DNA of 64,000 nucleotides from Fagopyrum homotropicum (taxonomy: Eukaryota > Streptophyta > Magnoliopsida > Caryophyllales > Polygonaceae). The stretch lies in assembly GCA_033239125.1 (NCBI GenBank), contig BSWB01000004.1, positions 119,669,235-119,733,234 of the forward strand, read 5' to 3'. A model generated the notes under the pieces. It searched no databases. It saw only the letters and a program-made list of their open reading frames with translations, and was not told the origin of the DNA. This document shows, piece after piece, positions 11,083 to 20,932 of this stretch (the stretch's first letter is position 1; the number at the start of each line of letters is the position of its first letter). The position numbers were made by a program, and so were the translations under genes.

Positions 11083-12286
11083 CTACATAAAAAGGAGACA
11101 AATTAGAAACATTAAAACATTATGGACACCATACTTACTAGGAAGCTCAAGGCGATATGCGTTATCATTAATCTTATACAGAACCCGTAAAGGACCATCC
11201 GCTCTTGGTTTGAGCTTAGATTTCCGAAGAGAAGGAAAGTGGTCCTTCCTAAAATAGACCCACACGAGGTCTCCCTCCATGAAGAGCATTTCCAGGCGCC
11301 CTTTGTTGGCTTGCCGGACATATTGCTCGGTACACTTTTCTAATTGGAAACGGACACACTCATGCAAACCTTTCACAAACTCAACTCTAGATTGCCCATC
11401 CAAATCAACGGTTTGCAGAACCGGTTGAGGAATCAGATCTAGTGGAGTGAGAGGGTTCTTGCAATAAACAACTTCAGAAGGAGACTTCTTGGTCGCAAAA
11501 TGAATAGCCCGATTATATGCAAACTTCACAAAGGGAAAACAATCATCCCACCTGCACAAGTTAGTATCCAACATACTACGAAGTAAAGTGCCAAGACTCC
11601 GGTTTACTACCTCAATTTGACCGTCCGTTTAGGGATGACAAGAACTTGAAATCCACAGCTTCGTCCCCAAATTGGCCCAAAGTGTCTTCCAAAAATAACA
11701 AAGGAATTTAATGTCTCGGTCTGACACAATTGACCTAGGCATTCCATGTAGCTTAACAATATGCTCAAAGAAAAGGTTAGTCATTAGACGCATCATCAGA
11801 TTTACTACAAGCAATAAAATACGCCATCTTAGAAAACCGATCAACAACCACAAAAATGGAATCATGTCCTCTCCTAGAACGAGGCAATCCTAGAACAAAA
11901 TCCATAGAAATGTCTTCCCAAGGTGAGCTAGCAATAGGCAAAGGCAAACATAATCCATGTGGGTTAGCCTTAGACTTGGCCTTACGACAAGGTGCACAAT
12001 TAGCACAGAATTTCTCTACATTATTTCTCATCTTAGGCAAATAGAAGTGTTCCCACAAGATACCTAAAGTCTTAGTAACCCCAAAATGACCCATCAATCC
12101 CCCTCCATGTGCATTTAAAACGATCAAAGCTCTTAAAGAACAAGTAGGAAAACATAACCTAGAAGCTCTAAATAAATATCCATCATGAATATAGTAACTA
12201 CTAGCATGTGAGTCACTACTAGAGCGCAAACAAAGAGCAAAGATATCCCGGAAGTCAACATCAAGAGCATATAAATCACGAATCAA
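11083..12286 (-). pseudogene. Integrase of F (broken)
   Basis: The N-terminal zinc-binding domain is visible (NAHGGGLMGHFG, then CANCAPCRKAK, the HHCC pattern). Next come the catalytic core pieces DISMDFVLGLP (first Asp), VSDRDIKF (second Asp) and, past a stop, DGQIEVVNR (Glu). The C-terminal part (11574 to 11083) contains QANKGRLEMLFMEGDLVWV, PRADGPLRVLYKINDNAYRLELP. Breaks: a frameshift near 11780 between the first Asp and the second, and a TAA at about 11626-11628 in the HPQTDG region. The frame then runs on into the LTR. Integrase would cut and join element DNA in the nucleus; this copy cannot make a full protein. Confidence 0.8.
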
Positions 12287-13490
12287 TCAAAATCCCAAAA
12301 CGCATGCATCTAAAGAAGAGAGAAGTGTGTACCTATGGGACAACGCATCAGCTACGATATTGTCTTTTCCCTTCTTGTAGCGCACAACATATGGGACAAC
12401 CTCAATATACTCCACCCAACGTGCATGGTGTTTGTTCAACTTGGCTTGTCCTCTCAAATACTTCAATGACTCGTAATTAGAATGTATAACAAACTCATGG
12501 GGTAAAAGATAGTGCTCCCAATCCCGGAGGACCCGAACCAAGACATATAACTCCTTGTCGTATGTAGGGTAGTTCAAGGCAGAACCTCCCAGTTTCTTGC
12601 TAAAATAGGCTACGGGGCTGCCCTCCTGCATTAAAGTTCCTCCAATCCCGATTCCCGAAGTGTCACACTCTATCTCGAAAGTCTTCGAGAAATCAGGAAG
12701 CACAAGAACGGGAGCATGGGTTATCCACTCTCTAAGTAAAACAAAGGACTCCTCTTGAGTGGAACCACACTCAAATCGCATGCCCTTCTCAATCAACTCA
12801 GTGAGGGGTGCGGCAATGGTGCTAAAATCCCGAACGAACCTGCTATAGAACCCGGCAAGTCCAAGGAAACTCTGTATGTGAGGAACCAGTGAGGCCATTC
12901 TGACATTGCTTTGGTGTTCTCTTCATCCATCCGCAAGCCTTCTTTTCCTACCACAAAGCCAAAAAAGACCACATATTCCGAGCAAAAATGGCATTTCTTA
13001 AAGTTTACAAACAACTGTTGTTCTTTAAGTACAAGAAATACACTTCTCAAATGTTCAACATCCTCGTCCAAGGTCTTGCTATAAACTAAGATATCATCAA
13101 AATACACCACAACAAATTTACCTAAGAAATCAAGTAGGACATGGTTCATTAGGCGCATAAAAGTAGTAGGTGCATTCGTTAATCCAAAAGGCATTACAAG
13201 CCACTGATATAATCCATACTTAATTTTAAAGGCAGTTTTCCATTCATCACCTTTATGCATCCTAGAATATCATCAAGATGAGGAACAAGATGTCGGTACC
13301 TTACAGTTATTTGGTTGATGGCACGGCAATCGACGCACATCCTCCAACTCCCATCTCTCTTGCGTACCGGCAGAACTGGAACTGCACATGGACTCAAGCT
13401 CTCCCGAATATATCCCTTGCTCAAAAGGTCCTCTACTTGAGCTTGTAGCTCCTTTCTTTCCACTGGGTTTACTCAATATGCAGGCCGAAT
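12287..13490 (-). pseudogene. Reverse transcriptase and RNase H of F (motif A deleted)
   Basis: RT begins near 13463 (RKELQAQVEDLLSKGYIRES) and shows PVLPVRKRDGSWRMCVDCRAIN, then after a break WKTAFKIKYGLYQWLVMPFGLTNAP and the YFDDIL box (DD codons at 13093-13098). Roughly 25 codons that should lie between the LDDIL and GDEWKTAF words are missing near 13260. They include the first catalytic Asp region (motif A), and the gap also shifts the frame. RNase H (12898 to 12287) has FEIECDTSGIGIGG, SKKLGG, YDKELYVLV and ends with NIVADALSHRY; the usual DHESLKYL motif reads NYESLKYL. A further frameshift lies near 12890. Confidence 0.8.
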
Positions 13491-13535
13491 AGGAATGGAT
13501 GACCCGGGTATGAATTCAATCTGATGCTCTATGCC

Positions 13536-14200
13536 TCAAATAGGGGGTACCCCTAGGGGAATCTCTTCGGGCATAATCTCCTTAAACTCCTCAAGTAGTT
13601 CTGCAATAAAAGGAGGCAAAGGCAAACCATTAGCTTCTATAGTAGATAAATCTGTTACAGAAACAAGAAGGAAGCAAACATCCCCCCTTTGTAGGGCTCG
13701 ACAGGTGACGTGTAACCGTGCGGTGAGTAGGGTTTTAGGCTCGGATGTTGTTTTAAGAACCATCTTGGTCTTTCCCTTTGTTCGTTCAGCCTCACCTTTC
13801 TCCAACTTCTTCCTTTCTCTACACATGTGGTCCTCCATGATCTCGGATGGTGTAAGAGGCATAAGCTTTACTTTATTCCCTACCATGGTGAAGAAGTATA
13901 TGTTGGTGTATCCGTCAAGAAACACCCTTCGGTTAAACGGCCATGGTCGGCCAAGCACGAGGTGGCAAGCCGAAACTGGAAGCACGTGACAAACAACGTC
14001 GTCTTGGTAGGGTTCGATGGCAAAGCGAATAAAAAATTGCTCCTTGACTTGAAGGGGAGCGTTAGTGTTGAGCCCGTGGAGTGAATATGGTTGTGAGTGT
14101 GCCTTCATTTTGAGCCCTAGGTGTGCAACGACTTACTGACTAACAATGTTACAACAAGACCCACTATCAATAATAACAGTAAATAATTGTCCCGAAATTA
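13536..14200 (-). pseudogene. Aspartic protease of F and its linker to RT
   Basis: The active-site word VIIDSGSCCNIVSQ is encoded with the DSG codons at 14160-14168. It is followed at once by a TAA stop. The downstream frame (14108 to 13536) holds the protease C-terminal signature CHLVLGRPWPFNRRV, then a charged linker with MPLTPSEIMEDH and KKLEKGEAERTKGKTKM, and ends before RT with EEFKEIMPEEIPLGVPP. The protease cuts the Gag-Pol polyprotein in the virus-like particle. The same linker survives at 1-160 in F2. Confidence 0.75.
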
Positions 14201-14730
14201 AGCAACGAGTGTTAAAGAGATACTCCCTTTGGGAGCGAGTTCACTCGCTTGGAGGGCCTTCTTTATGACGAGGCAAGGGTTCGTATTTGGACCTTGGACT
14301 ACTATCTCGTATTGATTGATCTTTGGAACCTTGGTTGCTAGAAGAAAGAAATCTCCCACAGGAGCATGGGCTTCAATTTCGACACCTTCAATGATTGGGG
14401 CTACTGTTTCATAGTCCTCTTCGGATTCATGAACCTCTGTGACCTCTTCCCAAATGCGTTCAATAAAACATTGCGGGGGTTAGGGCATTCTCGGGCATAA
14501 TGACCATGCTCATAACACTTGTAACATTTCACCTCTCTAGTCCGACTTATTTCTGGTTTAGAGTGGTACTAGGAAGAGGGGCACTATGGTTTGGGACGGA
14601 AGTAGCCTTGGGAGCTATTGTTGGGGATGAACTGGTTGTGTAGGTAGGACGATTATTTCGTGTGGGTTCGGTGGATTCATGATTTCTCCATCTTTTTGAT
14701 GACCCGGTTGCCTTACATTTTTTTGATAAT
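14201..14730 (-). pseudogene. Gag C-terminus of F with CCHC zinc knuckle
   Basis: A nucleocapsid zinc knuckle of form CX2CX4HX4C (CYKCYEHGHYAREC) is encoded at 14485-14526. It binds RNA in the particle. The rest of this stretch is broken up by stops, and a tract on the right reads as Ser/Thr- and Asn-rich. Gag stops abruptly at 14730 where an Athila LTR fragment begins, so the capsid part lies elsewhere or is lost. Confidence 0.65.
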
Positions 14731-14940
14731 TGTTCGCTCCAAAAAGGTGTGCCAGTTTTACTATTTATACCAAGAATAATTGCAATAAATCAAACCCACA
14801 GTGTACGGATCGTTTGTAATAAAAGCAAGAATATCAGGGTCGAACACAGGGATTTAGTGAATTCAAAATCAGAATAAGAAATCTAACAAGGAAAGATGCA
14901 ACTTTTGACAACTGAAAAGATAAAGACTTGAGTTTTGTGT
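14731..14940 (-). repeat. Athila LTR fragment (R/U5 end), left edge of the D block
   Basis: It begins TGTTCGCTCCAAAAAGGTG, close to the C LTR edge (TGTTTGCTCCAAATGGTG at 41722). It carries the clade word CACAGTGTACGGATCG and CAGGGTCGAACACAGGGA. About 210 bp are kept; the U3 part, TATA box and purine tract are missing, because the D third-ORF 3' region follows directly. It does not match the D 5' LTR at 45645, so its ownership is unclear. Confidence 0.6.
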
Positions 14941-14946
14941 CAAGTA

Positions 14947-14964
14947 CACTTTGTCCTCAAAGTG
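14947..14964 (-). other. Hairpin after the third ORF of D
   Basis: On the minus strand the bases form CACTTTG-AGGA-CAAAGTG, a perfect 7-bp stem with a 4-nt loop. It occupies the same relative place as CACATTG-GGGA-CAATGTG in A (32643-32660) and B (55555-55572). The stem differs from theirs at one base pair on both arms. Confidence 0.7.
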
Positions 14965-15012
14965 GAAAATGAAGCAAAGATAAATGTGTGAAAGGGAAAG
15001 GGAATGATACCA

Positions 15013-16389
15013 CTAGTGGGATGGTCCTGTTGGACCATTCGGACCCTCCTCCGGTGGGTATGGGAAGTGGCTAAAGAAGTGCTCCTGCTGGCGGTAGATG
15101 TCCTCAATGCGGGTCTGCTGAGCCTCCATCCGGCGGCCAAAAGAAGCCTCAAAGCTGACGTGCCAAGCCAACTACTGAGCCTCCAGCTGCTGCTGCTGGG
15201 CTGCCTGCCAAGCATCATGCCTCTGGTCGAAGTGGGAGGTCATGGAGGTGGAAAAGCTCGTCTTCTAGCTCTGCTGCTGCTCAAGCATGGTCCGTTGGTA
15301 CTCGGTCTGTCATGCCTAATGCTGGGTGGTCAGGGCCGCCATCTGAGCCTGTAGGCTCGCAAGAGCCGGATCCTCATCCGGTGCTACAGTAGGCATCTCT
15401 TCGTCGTCGGGGATGGGCATGTGCTCTTCATGATGAGCCCGGCTGGAGCTCGCAGCATGCCTCTCCACAATGGTCACCTGAGGCCGCCTCGGCATGAAAG
15501 GATCCGCCGGAATGTAAAGCTCAGAGAGCTCGTCTCCAAGGGGCAGTGGCCGTTGGAGGTAGGTGATGTGGCTCCCGTCAGCAAAAGAGAGCCAGAAGAG
15601 GTTGTCGCCGTCCCTTCTGAGGAGCTTGCACCTCCTCAACATCCCCTCTGTGTAGAGAGGTACCTCCAACCCATCCTCTAGGCCGGAAAGATCCATAACT
15701 TGTGAGGCGATCAAGGACATCACCCCACCTCCAACAATGTCCCTCGCTCGTTCTTCCTAATCCGCTTCCAAGCGGCAAGGAAGAGGGACGGCCAATCCAT
15801 CACCTTCTCGCTCATCGGAAGGCAAGAGTATAGCAGTGGTAGGTCCTTGAGGGCGACCTTATTCTCCTCTTTGTGTCCATAGAAGACACTCATGAGGATC
15901 TTGGAGAGGACCTGCAAGCTAGGGGGAGTGAGTTTATTGGAGTACTCACCCCCTGCATGAAACTCAGATCCGGTGGCAGCCTGCCAGAACTCACACAAGT
16001 CCGGAGTCGGGACTGGATCCCACCAGTTTGCGTAGGGGTTGAGAGTCACCCCGAAGACCCCCTGTAGCTGGTTGTAATCAAGTGTGTATTTTTGTCCTGT
16101 TGAACTTGAAAGTGAGTCCAGTACACACATGATCCTCCTTCTCCATGGTGAAGGTGGATATGAACTGTCGAGTGAGCTCGGGATACGTTGGAGCACTCTT
16201 CTGTAGAAAGTCTCCGAGCCCAGTATTGGCTAGAAAGCACTGCATGCTGTCCAGCATGCCTAGCTTCTCTAAGGTAGGAATGTGCAAAAACCGACTTGCA
16301 TACACAACCCGATCTTGCACAATCCTATAGCGAGTCTTCTCGCCCTCCGACATCTTGTGCTGCCTTTGTGGTTCCATTCTTGTAGGCAA
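15013..16389 (-). pseudogene. Third ORF (env-like) of D, broken
   Basis: About 459 codons of the Athila third ORF. Order on the minus strand: MSEGEKTRYRIVQDRVVYASRF, FLANTGLGDFLQKSAPTYPELTRQF (16389 to 16078); LDYNQLQGVFGVTLNPYANWWDP, EFWQAATGSEFHAGGEYSNKL, LFLAAWKRIRKNERG (16196 to 15720); GMLRRCKLLRRDGDNLFWLSFADGSHITYL and an acidic tail (15723 to 15316); finally YRQQEHFFSHFPYPPEEGP ending at the TAG at 15013-15015. Frameshifts separate the pieces. I see no signal peptide, membrane span or furin-like site. The C-terminus is Gln/Pro-rich. The name env-like comes from its position after pol. Homologues are in C (36690 to 24098) and E1. Its real role is unknown. Confidence 0.75.
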
Positions 16390-17286
16390 TTAAGCAAAAT
16401 AATTAGCAACTTTCAAAAACAGGGAAAGAAGAGGAACCTTCTGTTGTGTTTTCCGCAGGGGCGGCTCAAGAGGCGCAGGGGCGGTGAGGCGCAGCTGCAG
16501 CAGCTTGCAGGCACAGGGGCGGGAGAAGTGCAAAGGGTGATTCTGGGCAGCTACGAAGGTGGTGGTGCTGGGGCCGTTCCGATGGATTCCTAGTTGGTGG
16601 AGACGTTGCCGGAGATGCTCAAAGTGGAGGGTAGAGATTGTGAGAGAGGTAGGAAGGGTTGTGGGGTTAAGGTTGCAAGGGGAGGTGTTAGAGGTTGCGG
16701 TGTGGCGTAGGGGCGTCGGAGGAGTCGGTGCGTGAGGGGAGTGCAGGGGCGTGGGCGTAAGGTTGTAGGGTTCGAAAGGGTAGTTGTGTTTTTGGTGAAG
16801 GAGGAGGGTAGGTGGGTGTGGTAGGTGTGGGGAATTTTTGAGATCCTAATTTTTTTTCTTTTTTGGGAAACCCACAGGGGAAGGGGTGAGGGCTTGTTGC
16901 CGCGGGGGTGGTGACAAGGGAGAGGGGCCACACAGGCTCAGCGCCGGGGGCGGCGCTGAGGATGTGTGTCAAGGATGGCCGCCGCAAGGGCGTAGGGGAG
17001 TCACCGCGGGGGCGGGGACCAGTATGTTGCAAACGCTGGCCCAGCGCCGGGGGTGGCGTTGGGCATGGGTGTCACCGCGGGGGCGGGGACACTGAGCCGC
17101 AGGGGCGGTTTTCTTGACAGAGGCTCCTCTTCTTATTCCTTCGGGTTGCCTCTCGAGCAGCGCCTTTGTTTTATGTCGTTGGCTCGAAGCAAGGGCTCTA
17201 CCTCTCTGACTGTGCCTCCTCCAACACCATCTCATCAATTGGATCGTTTTTTACTCCTTCAAGGTAAGGCTTTAGCCTTTGTCCGT
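16390..17286 (-). other. Leader between integrase and third ORF of D, rich in GGGGCGG words
   Basis: These 900 bases have no supported gene. They contain clustered copies of GCAGGGGCGG and CGCGGGGGCGGGGAC (16459-16525, 16905-17110). A conserved block near 17143-17168 (minus AAAGGCGCTGCTCGAGAGGCAACCC) corresponds to the post-pol block of A, B and C. The segment near 16434 (AACCTTCTGTTGTGTTTTC) recurs near 44086 inside gag-pro of the same element. Open frames on both strands here follow the G-rich composition and are not credited. Confidence 0.6.
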
Positions 17287-18243
17287 TTACATGAACACCT
17301 TGTGCGTTTGGGGATCATAAAGATCCACGGCTCCGTGAGGGTATACTTTGGCTACCACGAATGGCCCCGTCCATCTTGTACGCAACTTACCTCCGAAGAG
17401 TTTCAAACGTGATTGAAAGAGAAGTTCCTTATTACCTACCTTGAAGTCCTTCCGGAGAATGTTTTGGTCATGCCATGCTTTAGTCTTTTCTTTGTATGCA
17501 GTGGCATGGTCATATGCATCTAACCTCAATTCCTCCAACTCTTGCCATTGGAGCTTCCGGAATTCTCCCACTTCCTCTACGTTCATATTGCACTTCTTTA
17601 CCGCCCACCAAGCTTTGTGCTTTAGCTCCACCGGAAGGTGACAAGCTTTCCCAAACACGAGCCTGAAAGGAGACATCCCGATAGGAGTTTTGTAGGCTGT
17701 CCGATATGCCCATAGAGCGTCGTTTAGCCTTGCACTCCAATCCTTTTGTCCGGGAGAGACCGTCTTTTCAAGGATGGTATTTATTTCCCGGTTAGATACC
17801 TCAGCTTGGCCATTTATTTGTGGATGATAAGTTGTTGACACGCGTTGGTGGACGTGATACTTCTTAAGGAGAGCCGTGATCGTCTTGTTGTAGAAATGGG
17901 TACCCCTATCGCTGTTTAAGGCTTTCGGAATTCCAAATCGTGCAAAAATGTTTTCCTTAAGAAAAGCTGCAACGACTTTTGAATCATCAGTTTTTCTGGC
18001 CTTTGCTTCCACCCACTTGGAAACATAGTCCACCGCAAGCAAAATGTATGTGTGCCCGAATGAAGTAGGAAACGGCCCCATGAAATCAATCCCCCAAACG
18101 TCAAATATTTCGCAAAATATAAGAGAGGATTGGGGCATTTCATGTCTCCTTGAAATATTTCCTACCCTTTGGCATCTATCACACACTTTGCAAAATGCAA
18201 AAGCGTCTCTAAAAATGTGTGGCCAAAAGAAACCGGCATCCAA
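17287..18243 (-). CDS. Integrase of D (open for 318 codons)
   Basis: This open stretch carries most of an Athila integrase. The end of the HHCC zinc domain (CKVCDRCQRVGNISRRHEMP) is followed by the core with DDE residues: Asp in WGIDFMGPF, Asp in NSDRGTHF, Glu in GQAEVSNREI. Then comes WAYRTAYKTPIGMSPFRLVFGKACHLPVE and the C-terminal RLKLFGGKLRTRWTGPFVV domain. The His pair of the zinc domain lies upstream of 18243 and is separated from this frame by a break. The catalytic core is intact, unlike the rest of D. The protein would integrate element cDNA in the nucleus, but it cannot be made from an uninterrupted Gag-Pol here. The start given is just the first Met in the open stretch. Confidence 0.8.
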   Translation of the reverse strand: MDAGFFWPHIFRDAFAFCKVCDRCQRVGNISRRHEMPQSSLIFCEIFDVWGIDFMGPFPTSFGHTYILLAVDYVSKWVEAKARKTDDSKVVAAFLKENIFARFGIPKALNSDRGTHFYNKTITALLKKYHVHQRVSTTYHPQINGQAEVSNREINTILEKTVSPGQKDWSARLNDALWAYRTAYKTPIGMSPFRLVFGKACHLPVELKHKAWWAVKKCNMNVEEVGEFRKLQWQELEELRLDAYDHATAYKEKTKAWHDQNILRKDFKVGNKELLFQSRLKLFGGKLRTRWTGPFVVAKVYPHGAVDLYDPQTHKVFM

Positions 18244-19530
18244 AACTTTTCTTGCAGTTTTGTTTGCCCCAAAGTGCCTCCCATATGCTTCAGAATGACA
18301 AAAAGTTAGGACGGATTATACCTCATTATCCGGAATGTAACGTCGGATCACTTGGTCATGATAGTGCTTTCAAAGGCAAGGAACGTCTCAAACGTAATGT
18401 CAAGCTTCAGCCTTTACCTTCTCTCGTTGTGCCTTGGTGAAGTCTGGAGGATACTCCTTCCTGACAATGAAGTTCACAATGTCAGCAAACCAAAGCTTAA
18501 AAGACTAGAGTTTAAGACAAACCTCTGTCGACAATTCCGTGGGGGCGCCTAGACTGAGCCGTAGGGGCGGCTGCCCGCAGGGGCGGGAGGTGTGAGGCGC
18601 GGGGGCGGTTACACAATAGAGAGTTGTGTAAAATGTATCGTCTAGAAAACTTCCAGCTATCTCTTTTCCTTTTCCTAGATCCTCCTCTTCTTTTACTAGC
18701 CTGCTCAAATGATCGGCCACCAGGTTCTCAGCCCTCTTTTTGTCCCGTATCTCTAGGTTAAACTCACTTAGAAGGAGCACCCATCGAATTAATCATGGCT
18801 TTGCTTCCTTCTTCGCCATGAGGTACCTAAGAGCTGCATGGTCAGTGAAGATAAATACCTTTACCCCAAGTAGGTACTGCCTGAATTTCTCAAGGGCAAA
18901 AATCACCGCTAACATTTCCTTCTCGGTGGTAGAGTAATTCCTTTCCGATCCATTGAGTTTCATAGACGCATAATGGATCACACGTGAAGCCCGTCCGTCT
19001 TTCTGTCCTAAGACAGCTCCAACGGCGTAATCGCTGGCGTCACACATGATTTCGAAAGGTTTCTCTCAATCCGGATAACGGATGATTGGTGCGCTGGTGA
19101 GACATGCCTTCAAAGTGTCTAAAGCTTTCTTACAACTTTCATCCACTATGAAGGTGATGTCTTTCTTGAGAAGATAAATACCTTTACCCCAAGTAGGTAC
19201 TGCCTGAATTTATCAAGGTCAAAAATCACCGCTAACATTTCCTTCTCGGTGGTAGAGTAATTCCTTTCCGATCCATTGAGTGTCATAGACGCATAATGGA
19301 TCACACGTGAAGCCCGTCCGTCTTTCTGTCCTAAGACAGCTCCAACGGCGTAATCGCTGGCGTCACACATGATTTCGAAAGGTTTCTCTCAATCCGGATA
19401 ACGGATGATTGGTGCGCTGGTGAGACATGCCTTCAAAGTGTCTAAAGCTTTCTTACAACTTTCATCCACTATGAAGGTGATGTCTTTCTTGAGAAATTCA
19501 CATAGGGGTGCCGAGATCTTCAAAAAGTCT
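18244..19530 (-). pseudogene. RNase H and integrase N-terminus of D, with tandem duplication
   Basis: RNase H words include CDASDYAVGAVLGQKDG, HYASMKLNGSERNYSTTEKEML, FTDHAALRYLMAKKEAKP and FNLEIRDKKRAENLVADHLSRL, so its main catalytic residues can be read. A 323-bp unit is repeated head to tail (18848-19170 and 19171-19493). Because 323 is not a multiple of 3, the duplication breaks the frame. A G-rich motif cluster (18541-18608: GGGGGCGCC, CCGCAGGGGCGGGAGG) sits in the linker before integrase and disrupts the protein. Several stops lie between 18244 and 18500. Confidence 0.75.
18848..19493 (-). repeat. Tandem duplication of 323 bp in RNase H of D
   Basis: Two adjacent copies, 18848-19170 and 19171-19493, both begin AAGATAAATACC and end CTTTCTTGAGA. 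They differ at only a few bases (for example TTTCTCAAGGGC versus TTTATCAAGGTC, and GAGTTTCATAG versus GAGTGTCATAG). The copies encode the same RNase H stretch, so the event is a local duplication inside the element. Confidence 0.9.
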
Positions 19531-20932
19531 TTAATGAAACGTCGGTAGAAACCTGCATGACCAAGAAAAGATCGGATTCCCGAACATTAGTAGGATAAGG
19601 TAAATTTGAATTACATAAACCTTTGCCCTATCTACCTCTTTCCCTTTGGAGGATATTACATGTCCTAGCACAATTCCTTGTTCGACCATGAAATGACATT
19701 TTTCTGAATTAAGAACTAAATTGGTTTGAACACATTTTTCAAGAAGAAGTTTTAAATGTCCTAAACATGCATCAAAACTGTCTCCATGGACGCTAAAATC
19801 ATCCATGAAGACTTCAATGAAATTTTCCATGTATTCGGAGAAAATACTTATCATGCACCGTTGGAAGGTGCCGGGTGCATTGCAAAGTCCAAATGGCATT
19901 TTGCGGTACGCAAAAGTGCCAAATGGGCAAGTGAACGTCGTCTTTTCTTGATCTTCCGGTGCAATGGCTATTTGGAAGTAGCCCGAATATCCATCAAGGA
20001 AGCAGTAGTACGGATGACCTGCAAGACGTTCCAACATTTGGTCAATAAAAGGCAATGGGAAATGGTCTTTACGTGTTACCTTGTTGAGCTTGCGGTAGTC
20101 AATGCAAACTCTCCATCCGGTTTGCGTTTTGCTCGGGACCATCTCTCCATGTTGATTTTCCACCATTGTGATGCCTCCTTTCTTTGGAACCACTTGGGTT
20201 GGACTAACCCAAGTGCTATCGAAAATAGCGAAGATCATATCTTCTTGGAGGAGCTTCAACACTTCCTTCTTGACTACATCCATCATTGGTGGATTCAACC
20301 TCCGTTGAGGTTGGCTAGAGGGTTTGGCTTCATCCTCAAGTAAGATCCTATGCATGCAAGTTGATGGACTTATCCCTTTGATGTCCGCAATGGTCCATCC
20401 AAGGGCTGTCTTGTGTTCTTTCAACACTTTCACCAACTTGTCTTCTTGACCGGTAGTCAACTTGTTGGAGATGATCACCGGCAAGGTATAGTTATCTCCA
20501 AGGAAAACGTACATGAGGTGGGATGGAAGGTCCTTCAATTCTATTTCTGGTGCCTGCACTATAGACGGAACAAGCTTCTCGCTTGGGGTTAGTAAAGTGG
20601 GCCCAATGGCCAAATTGGAGGCATGTAGCCTTTTATGCCAATCTAATTGGGCTAGGACCTCTTTCATGCTGGATGTTAATACATATTCTGATTTGAAACC
20701 ATCAATGTAATGCTCAATTACATTTTTCAATTCATCAATATCAGAATTACAAAATACATCTTGCACAAAAGGTTCAACAATGTCAATAGGACATAAAGAA
20801 TGATCATCACTAGTAAATTTCATTGCATCGTAGATGTCAAATTCCACTACTTCACCATCAAACTCCATGGTTAGTTTGCCACTAACATAATCAATTTTAG
20901 TCCTAGCCGTTTTCACAAATGGTCTACTTAAC
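19531..20932 (-). pseudogene. Protease end and reverse transcriptase of D
   Basis: An open run of 461 codons (20916 to 19531) starts within the protease C-terminus (VKTARTKIDYVSGKLTMEFDGEVVEFD, preceded by LSRPF just before the C insertion) and continues into RT. RT words in order: LNPPMMDVVKKEVLKLLQ, VSPTQVVPKKGG, GWRVCIDYRKLN, HFPLPFIDQMLERL, YCFLDGYSGYFQIAI (first Asp present), MPFGLCNAPGTFQRCM and the catalytic FMDDFSVHGDSF. A frameshift after VDRAKV (near 19610) ends the useful reading. Both RT catalytic boxes are intact. The upstream half of protease lies on the other side of C, at 43495-43891. Confidence 0.8.

Larger units (their letters stand above)
7217..14730 (-). mobile_element. 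CRM-like chromovirus F, 5'-truncated and nested
   Basis: This is a minus-strand Ty3/gypsy element. From right to left it contains the end of gag with a CCHC zinc knuckle, protease (DSG), RT, RNase H, integrase, a polypurine tract at 11013-11030 and a 3' LTR split by K2. Gag upstream of 14730 is cut by an Athila LTR fragment (14731); the missing 5' part is presumably beyond the window. The Pol wording (PYVVRYKKGKDNIVADALS; HGLCLPLPIASSPWEDISMDF) and a pol frame that runs into the LTR are typical of CRM/Reina-like chromoviruses. The exact clade is an inference. Several stops and a deletion in RT make it inactive. Confidence 0.8.

Noticed and set aside
16886..17117. GC-rich block 16886-17117 as a CpG island or host promoter
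   Set aside because: The richness comes from repeats of a retrotransposon-specific GGGGCGG word between integrase and the third ORF of D; no host gene is adjacent.
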